From contig NZ_JBOCEF010000001.1 of the NCBI RefSeq assembly GCF_050586345.1, positions 124,001 through 188,000 on the forward strand: a stretch of 64,000 bases of DNA, written 5' to 3'. The notes under the pieces are model-generated. The model was not told the origin of the DNA, ran no database searches, and worked only from the letters and a program-made list of their open reading frames with translations. Of the stretch, positions 7,821-18,011 are shown in pieces. Every line of letters starts with the position of its first letter. The first letter of the stretch is position 1. This DNA is from JBOCEF01 sp050586345 (GTDB lineage Bacteria; Pseudomonadota; Alphaproteobacteria; Rhodobacterales; Rhodobacteraceae). A program made the translations under genes and the position numbers.

Positions 7821-8741
7821 ATGACAGGGTTCGCCCCCCCGACCGCGCCCGACGCCGCCGCGTCCCTCGACCGCCTGCGCGGGATTGCGGGCGGCACGCC
7901 CCTGCGCCCCTGGCCGCGCCTGTCGGAGCGGCTGGGCCGCGAGGTGCGGGTGAAGCGCGAGGACCTGGCCCCCGGCGGCGCGATGTTCCGCGGGGCGGCG
8001 AACGCCGCGCTCTGCGCCTCGCCGGGGGCGCAGAGCCAGGACCTGGTCTGCGCCTCGGCCGGGCCCTTCGCGGAGGCGGTCGCGGCGATGGCGGCGCGGC
8101 TGCAGGTGCGGGCCGTGCTGGTGCTGCCCGAGGGCGCGCCCGCCCCGGACGCGCCGGGCGCCGGGATCCGCCGCCACGGCGCGACGCTGGCCGCGGCGCG
8201 GGAGGAGGCGGCGCGGCTGGCGCGGGTCGAGGGGCTGCGGCTGCTCGACCCGGCCTCTCCGGCCGCCATCGCGGGGAGCGCGGGGGCGGCGCTGGAATGC
8301 CTCGGGGAATGGCCGGAGCTGTCGGGAATCGTCGCGCCCGCCTGTTCCGGCGCGCTCTGCGCGGGGCTGGCGCTGGGGCTGCGCGGGGCTGGCTCGGCCG
8401 CGCTGCTGACCGCGGCGGCGCTGCAGGCGGGGCCGTCGCTGCGCGCGACGCTGACCGCCGCGGCGCCGGACGCAACCCCGCCGGGCGCGGATGCGCCCTG
8501 GCCGCTGCGCGCCGCGGTGACGCCCGAGGCGCCGGCGGCCTTCATGCTGCTCTCGGCCGGGATGAACGCCTTCACCGACCTCTCGGGCGCGGAGCTGGCG
8601 GCGGCCGAGGTTTTCCTGGCCGAACCCGATCCCGACGCGCCCGCCCCGGGCAAGGGCACGGCGCTCGCCCTCGCCGCGCTCATGTTCCGGGAGGAGAGGC
8701 TGTTCGGCCCGCGCCCGGTGCTGCTCGCCTCGGGCGGCTGA
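7821..8741 (+). CDS. Threonine-dehydratase-like fold-type-II PLP protein lacking the PLP lysine (probable pseudoenzyme)
   Basis: A 306-residue protein that keeps the layout of serine/threonine dehydratases: VKREDLAP (44-51), the following RGAAN, ASAG (78-81), and a C-terminal ASGG. The key residues are changed. The active-site SFKxRGA, where Lys forms the Schiff base with PLP, reads GAMFRGA with Met55 in place of Lys. SAGNHAQ reads SAGPFAE (79-85). The tetraglycine phosphate loop GGGGL reads ACSGAL (174-179). All three PLP-contact motifs are therefore degenerate although the frame is intact. It is probably not a PLP enzyme; a regulatory or binding role is possible. ATG 7821 follows AGGAG (7810-7814). 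It converges with the porin gene. Confidence 0.78.
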   Translation: MTGFAPPTAPDAAASLDRLRGIAGGTPLRPWPRLSERLGREVRVKREDLAPGGAMFRGAANAALCASPGAQSQDLVCASAGPFAEAVAAMAARLQVRAVLVLPEGAPAPDAPGAGIRRHGATLAAAREEAARLARVEGLRLLDPASPAAIAGSAGAALECLGEWPELSGIVAPACSGALCAGLALGLRGAGSAALLTAAALQAGPSLRATLTAAAPDATPPGADAPWPLRAAVTPEAPAAFMLLSAGMNAFTDLSGAELAAAEVFLAEPDPDAPAPGKGTALALAALMFREERLFGPRPVLLASGG

Positions 8742-8776
8742 GGGGGGGGCGGGGCGAAGGCGACGGGGGCGCAAGG

Positions 8777-8811
8777 GAAAACCGGCGGCGGGGCATCCCC
8801 CGCCGCCGGTT
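8777..8811 (-). terminator. Terminator of the porin gene (possibly bidirectional)
   Basis: A 14-bp stem (8780-8793 with 8798-8811) and a four-base loop. Read on the minus strand the hairpin runs into GGTTTTCCC, a short T tract, so it mainly serves the porin; it also lies 38 bp after the plus-strand gene stop. Confidence 0.8.
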
Positions 8812-8836
8812 CGAATGTCGTCGCTGACGCGCCGGA

Positions 8837-9817
8837 TCAGAAGTTCAGGCTGACCCAGGTGGCGGCGATCATGGCGTCGTCGTTGTCGTCCGAGGCGTGC
8901 GCGGCGCCGGCCGAGAACGAGACGCCCGGGGCCACGGCGTAGGACGCCCAGCCGGCGAAGGTGTCGACATCGGCCGCGCCGGCCGCCTCGGAGTGGCCGA
9001 AGCCGCCCGCGAAGGTCCAGGGGCCGGTCTCGTAGGCCAGGCCCAGGTTCCAGTCGTTGGTCTCGTCGAAGTTCTCTTCCCAGTAGGCCGCCAGGGTGAT
9101 GCCCGAGCCGGAGATCGTGCCGCCGACGTTCCAGCTTTCCATGTCGCCCGTGGGGGTGTCGACATCCTCGTAGCCCGCGCCCAGGGCGAGGGAGATGCCG
9201 GCGCCGGTGAACTCGTACTCGTAGACGAGGCCGACCGAGAACACGTTCTCGCCGTCGGCGAAGACGGCGGTGTTGGTGTCGTTGGGGCCGTCGGAGTCGA
9301 CGGAGGGCAGGTAGGAGACGCCCGCCGAGAAGCCGGCGAAGGACGGGGTGTAGTAGTGGATGCCGACCTGGTCGCCCGAGCCGTCGATGCCGCCGGTCAG
9401 GCCCTGGTTGGCGTCGTCGTCATAGTAGCCGACCTTGTCGCCCGGGGCGTAGAGCACGCCGACCGCGAGCTCGGTCTTGGCGGTGTCGTTGCCGCCGATC
9501 ATCACGGCGCCGAACGGGCCGGAGACGCGGACCCAGTTCTCGTCGATCTGGTCGTCGGTGTCGGTGAAGGCCTCGAGCTCGACGCGGCCGTCGAAGGTCA
9601 GGCCGTTGTCGGACACGCCGCGGAAGGTGAAGTGGATTTCACCGTCGCGGATCACCGAGAAGTCGCCGTCGGTGGTGGCGGTGTCGACCCAGGCGACGCC
9701 GCCGAACATGAAGCCGCTGACCTGGGCGGTGAGCGGTTCGGCGGCCTGCGCGGCGCCGGCGCCGAGGGCGATGGCGAGCGCGAGGGGGGACGCGGCCAGA
9801 AGGGAGGTGCGGTTCAT
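8837..9817 (-). CDS. Outer-membrane porin
   Basis: A 326-residue protein with a signal peptide (MNRTSLLAASPLALAIALG, cleavage near AQAAEP) and an acidic, Gly/Asp-rich beta-barrel body ending in aromatic SLNF; a terminal Phe is the usual recognition signal for the BAM complex. It matches the Gram-negative trimeric porin type common in Rhodobacteraceae, a general diffusion channel. ATG 9817 starts the signal peptide and is preceded on the minus strand by GGAG (in CATGGAGCAAG). Upstream DNA carries two inverted repeats. Confidence 0.9.
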   Translation of the reverse strand: MNRTSLLAASPLALAIALGAGAAQAAEPLTAQVSGFMFGGVAWVDTATTDGDFSVIRDGEIHFTFRGVSDNGLTFDGRVELEAFTDTDDQIDENWVRVSGPFGAVMIGGNDTAKTELAVGVLYAPGDKVGYYDDDANQGLTGGIDGSGDQVGIHYYTPSFAGFSAGVSYLPSVDSDGPNDTNTAVFADGENVFSVGLVYEYEFTGAGISLALGAGYEDVDTPTGDMESWNVGGTISGSGITLAAYWEENFDETNDWNLGLAYETGPWTFAGGFGHSEAAGAADVDTFAGWASYAVAPGVSFSAGAAHASDDNDDAMIAATWVSLNF

Positions 9818-10221
9818 TCGTCTTGCTCCATGGGAGGGAACTGGAGTGTTCACGCGCAGGAGGGAGGTCCTGCGCAACGCCCCTTTTGTTTCCCGATTCC
9901 ATGGCGGCCTCAATGCGCCGCGGCAAAGCTGAGTGAAACATTCAGGAAAATGTTGCGTCGCGGCATCAGTTGCCGGGGAAAGCGGGGTGCGCGACTGCAA
10001 GCGCCCTTTTTCACGCGCTTCGACGAAGGCGTGCGAGGAAGGTCGGGCGGTAACCTTTACGTTGCGAGCGCAAGGGGTTCGCAGGTTCTCCGGGCGATTC
10101 GGCCCGGAGGGGGCGGCGGCGCGCCGGGGCGCGGCGCCGTTCGTCTTGAAGGGTTATCTAGGCGCTGCACCGCGGCATGCAAGGGAAGGCCGGTATGCCC
10201 CCCCTGCAAGTCGCGCGCTTG
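9818..10221 (-). promoter_or_regulatory. Porin upstream region with two dyads
   Basis: No gene. In the presumed 5' leader an 8-bp stem GCGCAGGA (9854-9861) with 9868-9875 encloses GGGAGG. Further up AACATT (9937-9942) and AATGTT (9949-9954) form a perfect dyad with a 6-base spacer, typical of a transcription factor site. Neither can be assigned to a known regulator. Confidence 0.4.
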
Positions 10222-11193
10222 TTACTCGCTCCAGCGCCACAGGGCGGGGAGGAAGCGGAACTTCCCGCCGTCGCGCACCACGTGGCCGACGCCGGGGAAG
10301 GGGAAGTGATAGCCGACCACCACCATCTCCTCGTCCGCCGCGCGGTTGAGGAGCGCGAGGCGGCTCTGCACCGCCAGCTCGCGGTCGGTGTCGAAGCCGA
10401 AATGCCACTCGGGATGCTCGAAGCTGACATAGCCGTGGTTCAGCGCGTCGCCCGTGACCAGCATCTTGCGGCCCGCGCTTTCGACGATGACCGACATGTG
10501 GCCCATGGTGTGGCCGGGGGTGTCGATCATCTGCACGCCGGGCGAGATCTCGGCCTCGTTCGCGGTCATCTGCAGCAGGTCGAGATCGCCGAGCGGCCCG
10601 AGCGTGTTCTGCGCCCCGGCGACGAAGCCGTGCATCTCCTCGGGCAGGCGCGACAGCAGGGTGTCGTCCATCCACCAGCCATGCTCGGCCGCGCCGATAT
10701 GGTGCGCGGTGTCGGGGATCAGCGGCTCGTCGAAATCGTCGAAGGCGCCCCAGACATGGTCCGGGTGGGCATGGGTCAGCGCCACGTCCGAGATGTCGCC
10801 GGGGCCGAAGCCCGCCGCTTCCATGTTCGCCAGCAGCCTGCCGGCCGAGGCCTGGAACTTCACGCCCGATCCGACATCCACGAGGGTGACCTTGTCGCCC
10901 ATGCGCACGATGACGTGGTTGGTATGGGCGTAGTTGATGTCGGTCGGCAGGCGGTGGGCGCGCAGGAAGGCCTCGACCTCGGCCGGGTCGGCGTTGACCC
11001 CGAGGGTGGAGGCGGGGGTGACCAGGTTGCCGTCCGAGCAGATGGTGATCTCGGCGTCCCCGAGGGTGAAGCGGAACCAGCCGTCATTCTGCGCGGCGGC
11101 CGCGGCGGCGGCGCGGAACGGGGTCGGCAGCGCCAGGGCCGGGGCCATGGCGGCGAGCCGCAGAAGGTCGCGGCGGGTCGGGGCGAAGGTCAT
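10222..11193 (-). CDS. TAT-exported MBL fold metallohydrolase
   Basis: A 323-residue protein. A twin-arginine signal (PTRRDLLRLAAMAPALALP) is followed by a metallo-beta-lactamase fold with the metal motif THAHPDH (about 138-144), a later His in TPGHTMGHMS, the bridging Asp in VTGDALNH, and a final His in VGYHFPFPG. These supply two metal sites of a hydrolase or lactonase-like enzyme in the periplasm. The substrate is unknown; AHL-lactonase-like activity cannot be excluded but there is no specific evidence. It precedes the porin on the same strand with a 404-bp gap. Confidence 0.88.
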   Translation of the reverse strand: MTFAPTRRDLLRLAAMAPALALPTPFRAAAAAAAQNDGWFRFTLGDAEITICSDGNLVTPASTLGVNADPAEVEAFLRAHRLPTDINYAHTNHVIVRMGDKVTLVDVGSGVKFQASAGRLLANMEAAGFGPGDISDVALTHAHPDHVWGAFDDFDEPLIPDTAHHIGAAEHGWWMDDTLLSRLPEEMHGFVAGAQNTLGPLGDLDLLQMTANEAEISPGVQMIDTPGHTMGHMSVIVESAGRKMLVTGDALNHGYVSFEHPEWHFGFDTDRELAVQSRLALLNRAADEEMVVVGYHFPFPGVGHVVRDGGKFRFLPALWRWSE

Positions 11194-11388
11194 CTCTCGG
11201 TCCTCCCATGAACGTCGGGACGCAACGATAGCGGGAGAAAACCCGGAAAAGAAATGTCCTTTTCGAGAGGGGGCGCGCGCCGGAACCGGCCGCGACTCCT
11301 GGGACGGGGGCGCCGGAAGATGTCCCCTCCCCGGCGCCCCCGCCGCGCGCGGGAAGGCTTCCCCTCCGACCCGCGCGCCCGCGCCGCG

Positions 11389-11607
11389 TCAGTCGCGCAG
11401 CACGTCGTCCTTCAGCCGCCCCACGGCGTACCAGATGGCGACCGCCGTCAGCCCCGCCGCGGCGGTCAGCAGGAGTTCCATCGACGAGGCGCCGGTGACC
11501 AGCCCCTCGACGCAGCGGATGGCGAGGTAGACCGCCGCCGCCACGCCCCCCCACCGCATCGTGTGGTAGGCGCCGTGGATGAAGAGGTGGTTCAGCCCGT
11601 ATTCCAT
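11389..11607 (-). CDS. Small membrane protein of unknown function
   Basis: A 72-residue protein with two probable transmembrane helices (about 18-35 and 43-62) and a short charged C-terminus (GRLKDDVLRD). ATG 11607 begins MEYGLNHLFIHGAYH. I recognise no family. It lies between the MBL-fold gene and the divergent glycosyltransferase gene. Confidence 0.6.
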   Translation of the reverse strand: MEYGLNHLFIHGAYHTMRWGGVAAAVYLAIRCVEGLVTGASSMELLLTAAAGLTAVAIWYAVGRLKDDVLRD

Positions 11608-11850
11608 GCCGCGTCTCCTGCGCCCGGGGCCCGCTTCTGCTCCCGCTTCTGCGGTCCCGGCTCCCCCTTGCCGGGGTCATTATCCCAAATTGAACGCCTT
11701 GTTGTCCAGCGTTCATCTTGGGGGCGATTGCGCGGCGTGTGGTCCCGGTCGGCCCGCGCCGTTGCGCCGGGGCCGCCTTTGGGCGAGAACGCGGAGGAGC
11801 GCCGCCGCCGATGCGCGGCGCGCGCGGTCGGAACGGCGGAGCGGATGGTC

Positions 11851-13644
11851 ATGGCAGGCGGCAGGCGACGGGCAGGGGACAACGGCGCGCAGACGGCATC
11901 GCCGCGGGAGCCCGAACTGCCGCTGGAGATGCCGGTGATGCGCGACCCGGACGATGCCGACGCGGTGATCGACGATCTGTTCGACGTCGACCCCAACGCC
12001 CCCGCGCCCCGCGCCGAGGGGAACGGTGCGGACGGGGAGGCCGGGCAGGGCGCCGCGGCCCCCGCCGCCCCGAAGAAGCGCAGGACCCCCGCCCGCAAGG
12101 GCGGCGGCAAGGGCCGGGCGAAGCTCCCCAAGCCCGACGATCCGAAATGGAGCCGCTGGGCGCTGCTGATCCTCCTCGCCGTCTGCGCGGCGCGGGTGGC
12201 GGTCAACGCGCTGCCGCTGATCCCGATCCATTTCGACGAGGCGCAGTACTGGGTCTACGGGACCAATTTCGACTTCGGCTATTTCTCCAAGCCGCCGCTC
12301 GCGGCCTGGATGATCCGGCTGTCGACCGAGATCTTCGGCGACACCGCCTTCGGGGTGCGGTTCTTCGCGCCCTTCTGCCACCTCGCCATCGGCGCGCTGA
12401 TCCTGGCCATCGGCGCGCGGCTGTTCGACCGGCGCACCGGGTTCTGGGCGGCGATGTTCTACACCGCCGGGCCGGGGGTGGTGCTGTCCTCGATGCTGAT
12501 GACCACCGACCCGCCGATGATGATCGGCTGGGCGATCGGCATCTACGCCTACCTGCGCGCGATCGAGCCGGTGCGGATCGGGCGGCGCAAGCCGCAGCCG
12601 GCGCCGCTGCGCCCGCTGTGGTGGGCGCTGGCGGGGCTGGGGATCGGCCTTGGCATGATGGCGAAATACACCGCGGGCGTCGCGCTGATCGGGATCCTCG
12701 GCCACCTGCGCTTCTCGGCCGAGCCGGGCCCCGAGCGGGCCCGGGCGGGCGTCGCGCTGATGGCGCTGACCACGGTGCTGGCGCTGTCGCCGAACCTGGT
12801 CTGGAACGCGATGAACGGGTTCGTGACGGTCGCGCATCTCGGCGACAACGCCGATTTCGGCGGCGGCGGCGGGGCCTCGTTGCGCCCCGAGAAGCTGGCC
12901 GAGTTCATCGGCGCCCAGTTCGGGGTGATCGGCCCGGCGGCGGCGGCGGCGATCTTCGCGGGGCTGGGGCTGATGGCGTGGAAACGGGCCTGGCGCTCGG
13001 CGCCGGGGATGGCCTTCCTCGGCTGGTTCACCGCGCCGCTGCTGCTGGCCATCGCCATCCAGGCGCTGCGCGAAGGGGCCAACCCCAACTGGGCCGCGCC
13101 CGCCTTCGTGTCGGGCTCGGTCCTCGCCGCCCACGTGCTCTCGGCCGACCGCTGGCGCTGGGCGCGGCTGGTGCAGGTCTGGGCCGGGGCGGTCTCGGCC
13201 GTGTTCCTCGTCGTCATGGCGGTGCTCTACGGCGTCGCGGGCCAGGACCTGCCGCGGACCTTCGACCCCTACAAGAAGATGCGCGGCGGGGCGGAGCTGT
13301 GCGAGATCGCCCTCGGCGCGCTCGAGACCGAGGGCGCGGACGCGCTGCTGATGGACAACCGCCGGCGCCTCTCGGACTGCATGTACATGGGCGATCTGCG
13401 GCTCGGCGACGTCGCCTTCCTCGACATGGACGGGCGCATCGACAACCACTACGACCTGACGGTGAAGCTGAAGCCCGGGGATGAGCGGGTGTTCGTCTAC
13501 ATCACCCAGAGCGCGGAGCTGGGCGAGGCGGTCGCGGCCGATTTCGACGACGCGCTGATGGTGGGCGAGGGCGAGATCGCGACCCATGGCGACTCGGTCT
13601 TCCCCTGGGTGATGTGGCGGCTCGAGGGCTACCGGGGCGAGTGA
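11851..13644 (+). CDS. Glycosyltransferase family 39-type membrane protein (ArnT/PMT-like)
   Basis: A protein of about 597 residues. The N-terminal 100 residues are charged and likely disordered (PKKRRTPARKGGGKGRAK); a first transmembrane helix is followed by PIHFDEAQYWVYGTNF, the acidic periplasmic motif of GT-C enzymes that binds metal and polyprenyl-phosphate donor, and by FSKPPLAAWMIR. About ten more hydrophobic helices and a small C-terminal soluble domain follow. It should transfer a sugar from a lipid carrier to lipid A, protein or a glycan in the periplasm. GGAG at 11838-11841 sits nine bases before ATG 11851; ATG 11845 is an alternative. The acceptor is unknown. Confidence 0.82.
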   Translation: MAGGRRRAGDNGAQTASPREPELPLEMPVMRDPDDADAVIDDLFDVDPNAPAPRAEGNGADGEAGQGAAAPAAPKKRRTPARKGGGKGRAKLPKPDDPKWSRWALLILLAVCAARVAVNALPLIPIHFDEAQYWVYGTNFDFGYFSKPPLAAWMIRLSTEIFGDTAFGVRFFAPFCHLAIGALILAIGARLFDRRTGFWAAMFYTAGPGVVLSSMLMTTDPPMMIGWAIGIYAYLRAIEPVRIGRRKPQPAPLRPLWWALAGLGIGLGMMAKYTAGVALIGILGHLRFSAEPGPERARAGVALMALTTVLALSPNLVWNAMNGFVTVAHLGDNADFGGGGGASLRPEKLAEFIGAQFGVIGPAAAAAIFAGLGLMAWKRAWRSAPGMAFLGWFTAPLLLAIAIQALREGANPNWAAPAFVSGSVLAAHVLSADRWRWARLVQVWAGAVSAVFLVVMAVLYGVAGQDLPRTFDPYKKMRGGAELCEIALGALETEGADALLMDNRRRLSDCMYMGDLRLGDVAFLDMDGRIDNHYDLTVKLKPGDERVFVYITQSAELGEAVAADFDDALMVGEGEIATHGDSVFPWVMWRLEGYRGE

Positions 13645-13747
13645 CGGCGGCCCGGGCCCGGGGCCGATCCCGGGGGCGGGCCGGGGCCCAAAGGGTCCCG
13701 GCGCGCTCGCGCCGTGGAAACGCCGGGTAAACTATGCGGCGCCCGCG

Positions 13748-13774
13748 AAATCGCGCTTGTCGGCGCGATTTTCC
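13748..13774 (+). terminator. Terminator of the glycosyltransferase gene
   Basis: A perfect 9-bp stem AAATCGCGC (13748-13756) with GCGCGATTT (13763-13771), loop TTGTCG, followed by TTCCTC. It separates this gene from the polyamine transporter operon. Confidence 0.7.
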
Positions 13775-13887
13775 TCTGACTAAGGTTTTCCTGAACGGCG
13801 GCGCGGGCCGAGTCCCCGCCGCCGGACCGACCCCATGCCGGGGGGACGAAGACGCCCCCCGGGTCCGACAGGAAGGACGACCCCCCA

Positions 13888-14973
13888 ATGAGCACCCGCG
13901 CCACTTTCGCCGCGCTCGCCGCCCTCGCCGCCGCCACCCCCGCGGCCGCCGAGGAGTTGCACATCTTCAACTGGTCCGACTACATCGCCGAGGACACGAT
14001 CGCCAAGTTCAAGGCGGCGACCGGCATCGACGTGACCTATGACGTGTTCGATTCCAACGAGGTGCTGGAGACCAAGCTGATGGCCGGCGCCTCGGGCTAT
14101 GACGTCGTCGTGCCCACCGCCGACTTCCTCACCCGCCAGATCGCCGCGGGCGTGTTCCAGAAGCTCGACAAGTCCCAGCTGCCCAACCTCGCCAACATGA
14201 ACCCGGTGGTGATGGAGCGCGCGGCCGCGTTCGACGAGAACAACGACCACGCCATCGTCTACATGTGGGGCACCACCGGCATCGGCTACAACGTGGCCAA
14301 GGTGACCGAAGCGCTGGGCGAGGACGCGCCGACGAACAGCTGGTCGCTGGTCTTCGATCCGGCCAATGCCGAGAAGCTGGCGGGCTGCGGGATCTCCCTG
14401 CTCGACGCGCCGACCGAGATCCTGGCCGCGGCGATGAACTATCTCGGGCTCGACCCGCGCTCCACCGAGAAGGCGGATATCGAGGCGGGCGCCGAGCTGC
14501 TCAAGACCATCCAGCCCCACGTGCGCTACTTCCATTCGTCCCAGTACATCAACGACCTGGCGAATGGCGACATCTGCGTCTCGGTCGGCTGGTCGGGCGA
14601 TGTGTTCCAGGCCCAGGCCCGCGCGGCCGAGGCGGAGAACGGCGTCGACATCGCCTACGTGATCCCCAACGAGGGCGCGCTGATGTGGTTCGACATGATG
14701 GCGATCCCCGCCGATGCGAAGAACCCCGAGGCGGCGCTGAAGTTCATCAACTTCATCATGGACGAGCAGATCGCCGCCGACATCACCAACTACGTCTGGT
14801 ACGCGAACGCCAACAAGGCCTCGACCCCGCTGATCGACGCCGAGGTCACCTCCAACCCCGGCATCTACCCGTCGGACGAGGTGCTGAACCGGCTCTGGAC
14901 CGCCAAGGTGTATGACGCGCGCACCTCGCGCACCATCAACCGCGCCTGGACCGCCGTGAAGACCGGCCGCTGA
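13888..14973 (+). CDS. potF: Polyamine ABC transporter substrate-binding protein
   Basis: A 361-residue periplasmic binding protein: signal peptide (about 1-21, ending PAAAEE), then the PotD/PotF signature HIFNWSDYIAEDTIAKF and Asp/Glu/Trp-rich binding positions (VGWSGDVFQAQ, MWGTTGIGYN). It should capture putrescine or spermidine and deliver it to the permease encoded downstream. GGAAGGA lies a few bases before ATG 13888. It is the first gene of a four-gene operon whose order (binding protein, ATPase, two permeases) matches potFGHI. Confidence 0.92.
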   Translation: MSTRATFAALAALAAATPAAAEELHIFNWSDYIAEDTIAKFKAATGIDVTYDVFDSNEVLETKLMAGASGYDVVVPTADFLTRQIAAGVFQKLDKSQLPNLANMNPVVMERAAAFDENNDHAIVYMWGTTGIGYNVAKVTEALGEDAPTNSWSLVFDPANAEKLAGCGISLLDAPTEILAAAMNYLGLDPRSTEKADIEAGAELLKTIQPHVRYFHSSQYINDLANGDICVSVGWSGDVFQAQARAAEAENGVDIAYVIPNEGALMWFDMMAIPADAKNPEAALKFINFIMDEQIAADITNYVWYANANKASTPLIDAEVTSNPGIYPSDEVLNRLWTAKVYDARTSRTINRAWTAVKTGR

Positions 14974-14980
14974 TCCACGC

Positions 14981-16188
<1,208 letters not shown>

Positions 16189-16192
<4 letters not shown>

Positions 16193-17187
16193 GCGGCGCA
16201 GGCGATCCCGCCCCCTCTTCGGCCCCGACCCCCGCCCCGGCCCCCGCCCCCGCGCCCTTCGACCGCGACGCCGCGCTGGCCGAGCGGCTGGGCCGCGCGC
16301 GGCGCTGGTTCTCGGGCTGGCTCGGGCGGCGGGGCATGGCCGTGGTCTCGGGCCTGCCGATGGCCTGGCTCGGCCTCTTCTTCCTCGCGCCCTTCCTGGT
16401 GGTGCTGCGGGTGTCGCTGTCCGAACCCGCCATCGCCCGCCCGCCCTATACCGAGATCTGGGAGTGGGCGGACGGGATGCTCACCCTCACGCTCAACTTC
16501 TACAACTACATCTTCCTGACCGAGGACGCCCTCTACGTCGATGCGTACCTGAACTCGATCTGGACCGCGGCGACCTCGACGCTGACCTGCCTCGTGGTCG
16601 CCTACCCGATGGCGCTGTTCATCGCCCGCGCAAGGCCGGAGCGCCGCCCGCTGCTGCTGATGCTCGTGGTGCTGCCGTTCTGGACCAGCTTCCTTCTGCG
16701 CATGTACGCGCTGATCGGGCTGATGGCGCCGACGGGGTTCATCAACGGCTTCCTCGGCTGGTTCGGGATCGAGCCGATCACCATGCTGCAGACCCAGTTC
16801 GCGGTGCAGGCGGGGATCGTCACCGGCTACCTGCCGCTGATGGTGCTGCCGCTGTATTCCACGCTGGAGAAGCAGGACCCGGCGCTGCTCGAGGCCGCGC
16901 ATGACCTCGGCGCGACGCCGCTGCGCGCGTTCCTGAGCGTGACGCTGCCGATCTCGTTGCCGGGGATCCTGGCCGGGAGCCTTCTGGTCTTCATCCCCGC
17001 CGTGGGCGAGTTCGTGATCCCCGCGCTGCTGGGCGGCCCGGACCAGCTGATGATCGGCAAGGTGCTGTGGACCGAGTTCTTCAACAACCGCGACTGGCCG
17101 GTCGCCTCGGCGGTGGCGGTGGCGATGCTGGCGCTGCTGGTCGCGCCGATCATGCTGATGCGCAACGCGCTGGGGGTGAAGGGATGA
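16189..17187 (+). CDS. potH: Polyamine ABC transporter permease
   Basis: A 332-residue inner-membrane permease with six predicted helices. The N-terminus is extended by a Pro/Ala repeat region (about residues 7-24) not needed for transport. The EAA coupling loop LLEAAHDLGATPLRAFLSVT contacts the ATPase. It overlaps potG by four bases and potI by four bases, showing translational coupling. Confidence 0.92.
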
Positions 17188-17975
17188 AACGCGGCTGGAC
17201 GCTTCCGGCGCTGGCGGCGGTGGGGTTCGCCCTGCTGTACCTGCCCATCGTGGTGATGGTGATCTACTCGTTCAACGCCTCCAAGCTGGCCTCGGTCTGG
17301 GGCGGCTGGTCGGTGCAATGGTATGGCGAGCTGCTGCGCAACGAGCAGATCCTGGAGGCGGCCTTCGTGTCGCTCCAGGTCGCCACCTTCTCGGCCACCA
17401 TCGGCACGGTGTTCGGCACGCTGATCGGCTATGCGATGTCCCGCTTCGGGCGGTTCCGCGGGCGGCTGCTGCTGGCCGGGATGGCCACCGCGCCGATCGT
17501 GATGCCCGAGGTGGTGACGGGGCTGTCGCTGCTGCTTCTCTTCATCTCGATGGAGAGCATCCTGGGCTGGCCGGCGGAACGGGGCGTGCTGACGGTGGTG
17601 ATCGCGCATTCGACCTTCTGCATGGCCTTCGTGGCCGTCGTCATCCAGGCGCGGCTGTCGGACATGGACCGCTCGGTCGAGGAAGCGGCGATGGATCTCG
17701 GCGCCCGCCAGCCCTTCGTGTTCTTCGACGTCACGCTCCCGGCGCTGATGCCGGCGCTGGTCTCGGGCTGGCTGCTGGCCTTCACCCTGTCGCTGGACGA
17801 CCTGGTGATCGCGAGCTTCGTGTCCGGCCCGGGGGCGAGCACGCTGCCGATGGTGGTGTTCTCGAAGGTGCGGCTCGGCGTGACGCCCGAGATCAACGCG
17901 CTGGCGACGATCATGATCGGCTGCGTCGGCATCGCGGTCGGCTTCGCCACCTGGGCGATGACGCGCAAGCGTTGA
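17184..17975 (+). CDS. potI: Polyamine ABC transporter permease
   Basis: A 263-residue permease with six helices and the EAA loop SVEEAAMDLGARQPFVFFDV. It pairs with PotH to form the channel. It is the last gene of the operon; a GC-rich inverted repeat (17983-17990 with 18003-18010) follows without a T tract and may end transcription between two convergent genes. Confidence 0.92.
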   Translation: MKRGWTLPALAAVGFALLYLPIVVMVIYSFNASKLASVWGGWSVQWYGELLRNEQILEAAFVSLQVATFSATIGTVFGTLIGYAMSRFGRFRGRLLLAGMATAPIVMPEVVTGLSLLLLFISMESILGWPAERGVLTVVIAHSTFCMAFVAVVIQARLSDMDRSVEEAAMDLGARQPFVFFDVTLPALMPALVSGWLLAFTLSLDDLVIASFVSGPGASTLPMVVFSKVRLGVTPEINALATIMIGCVGIAVGFATWAMTRKR

Positions 17976-18011
17976 GCGGGGCGGGGCGGGGCGCGTCGGC
18001 GTCCCGCCCCG

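Noticed and set aside
5126..8683. A 1185-codon open frame on the minus strand
   Set aside because: It is antisense to four well-supported plus-strand genes. Its composition (Ala/Arg/Ser/Pro) is what high-GC DNA gives in an antisense frame, and it has no domain.
17983..18010. GGGGCGGG/CCCGCCCC hairpin as an intrinsic terminator after potI
   Set aside because: There is no T tract on either strand; kept only as a note under potI.
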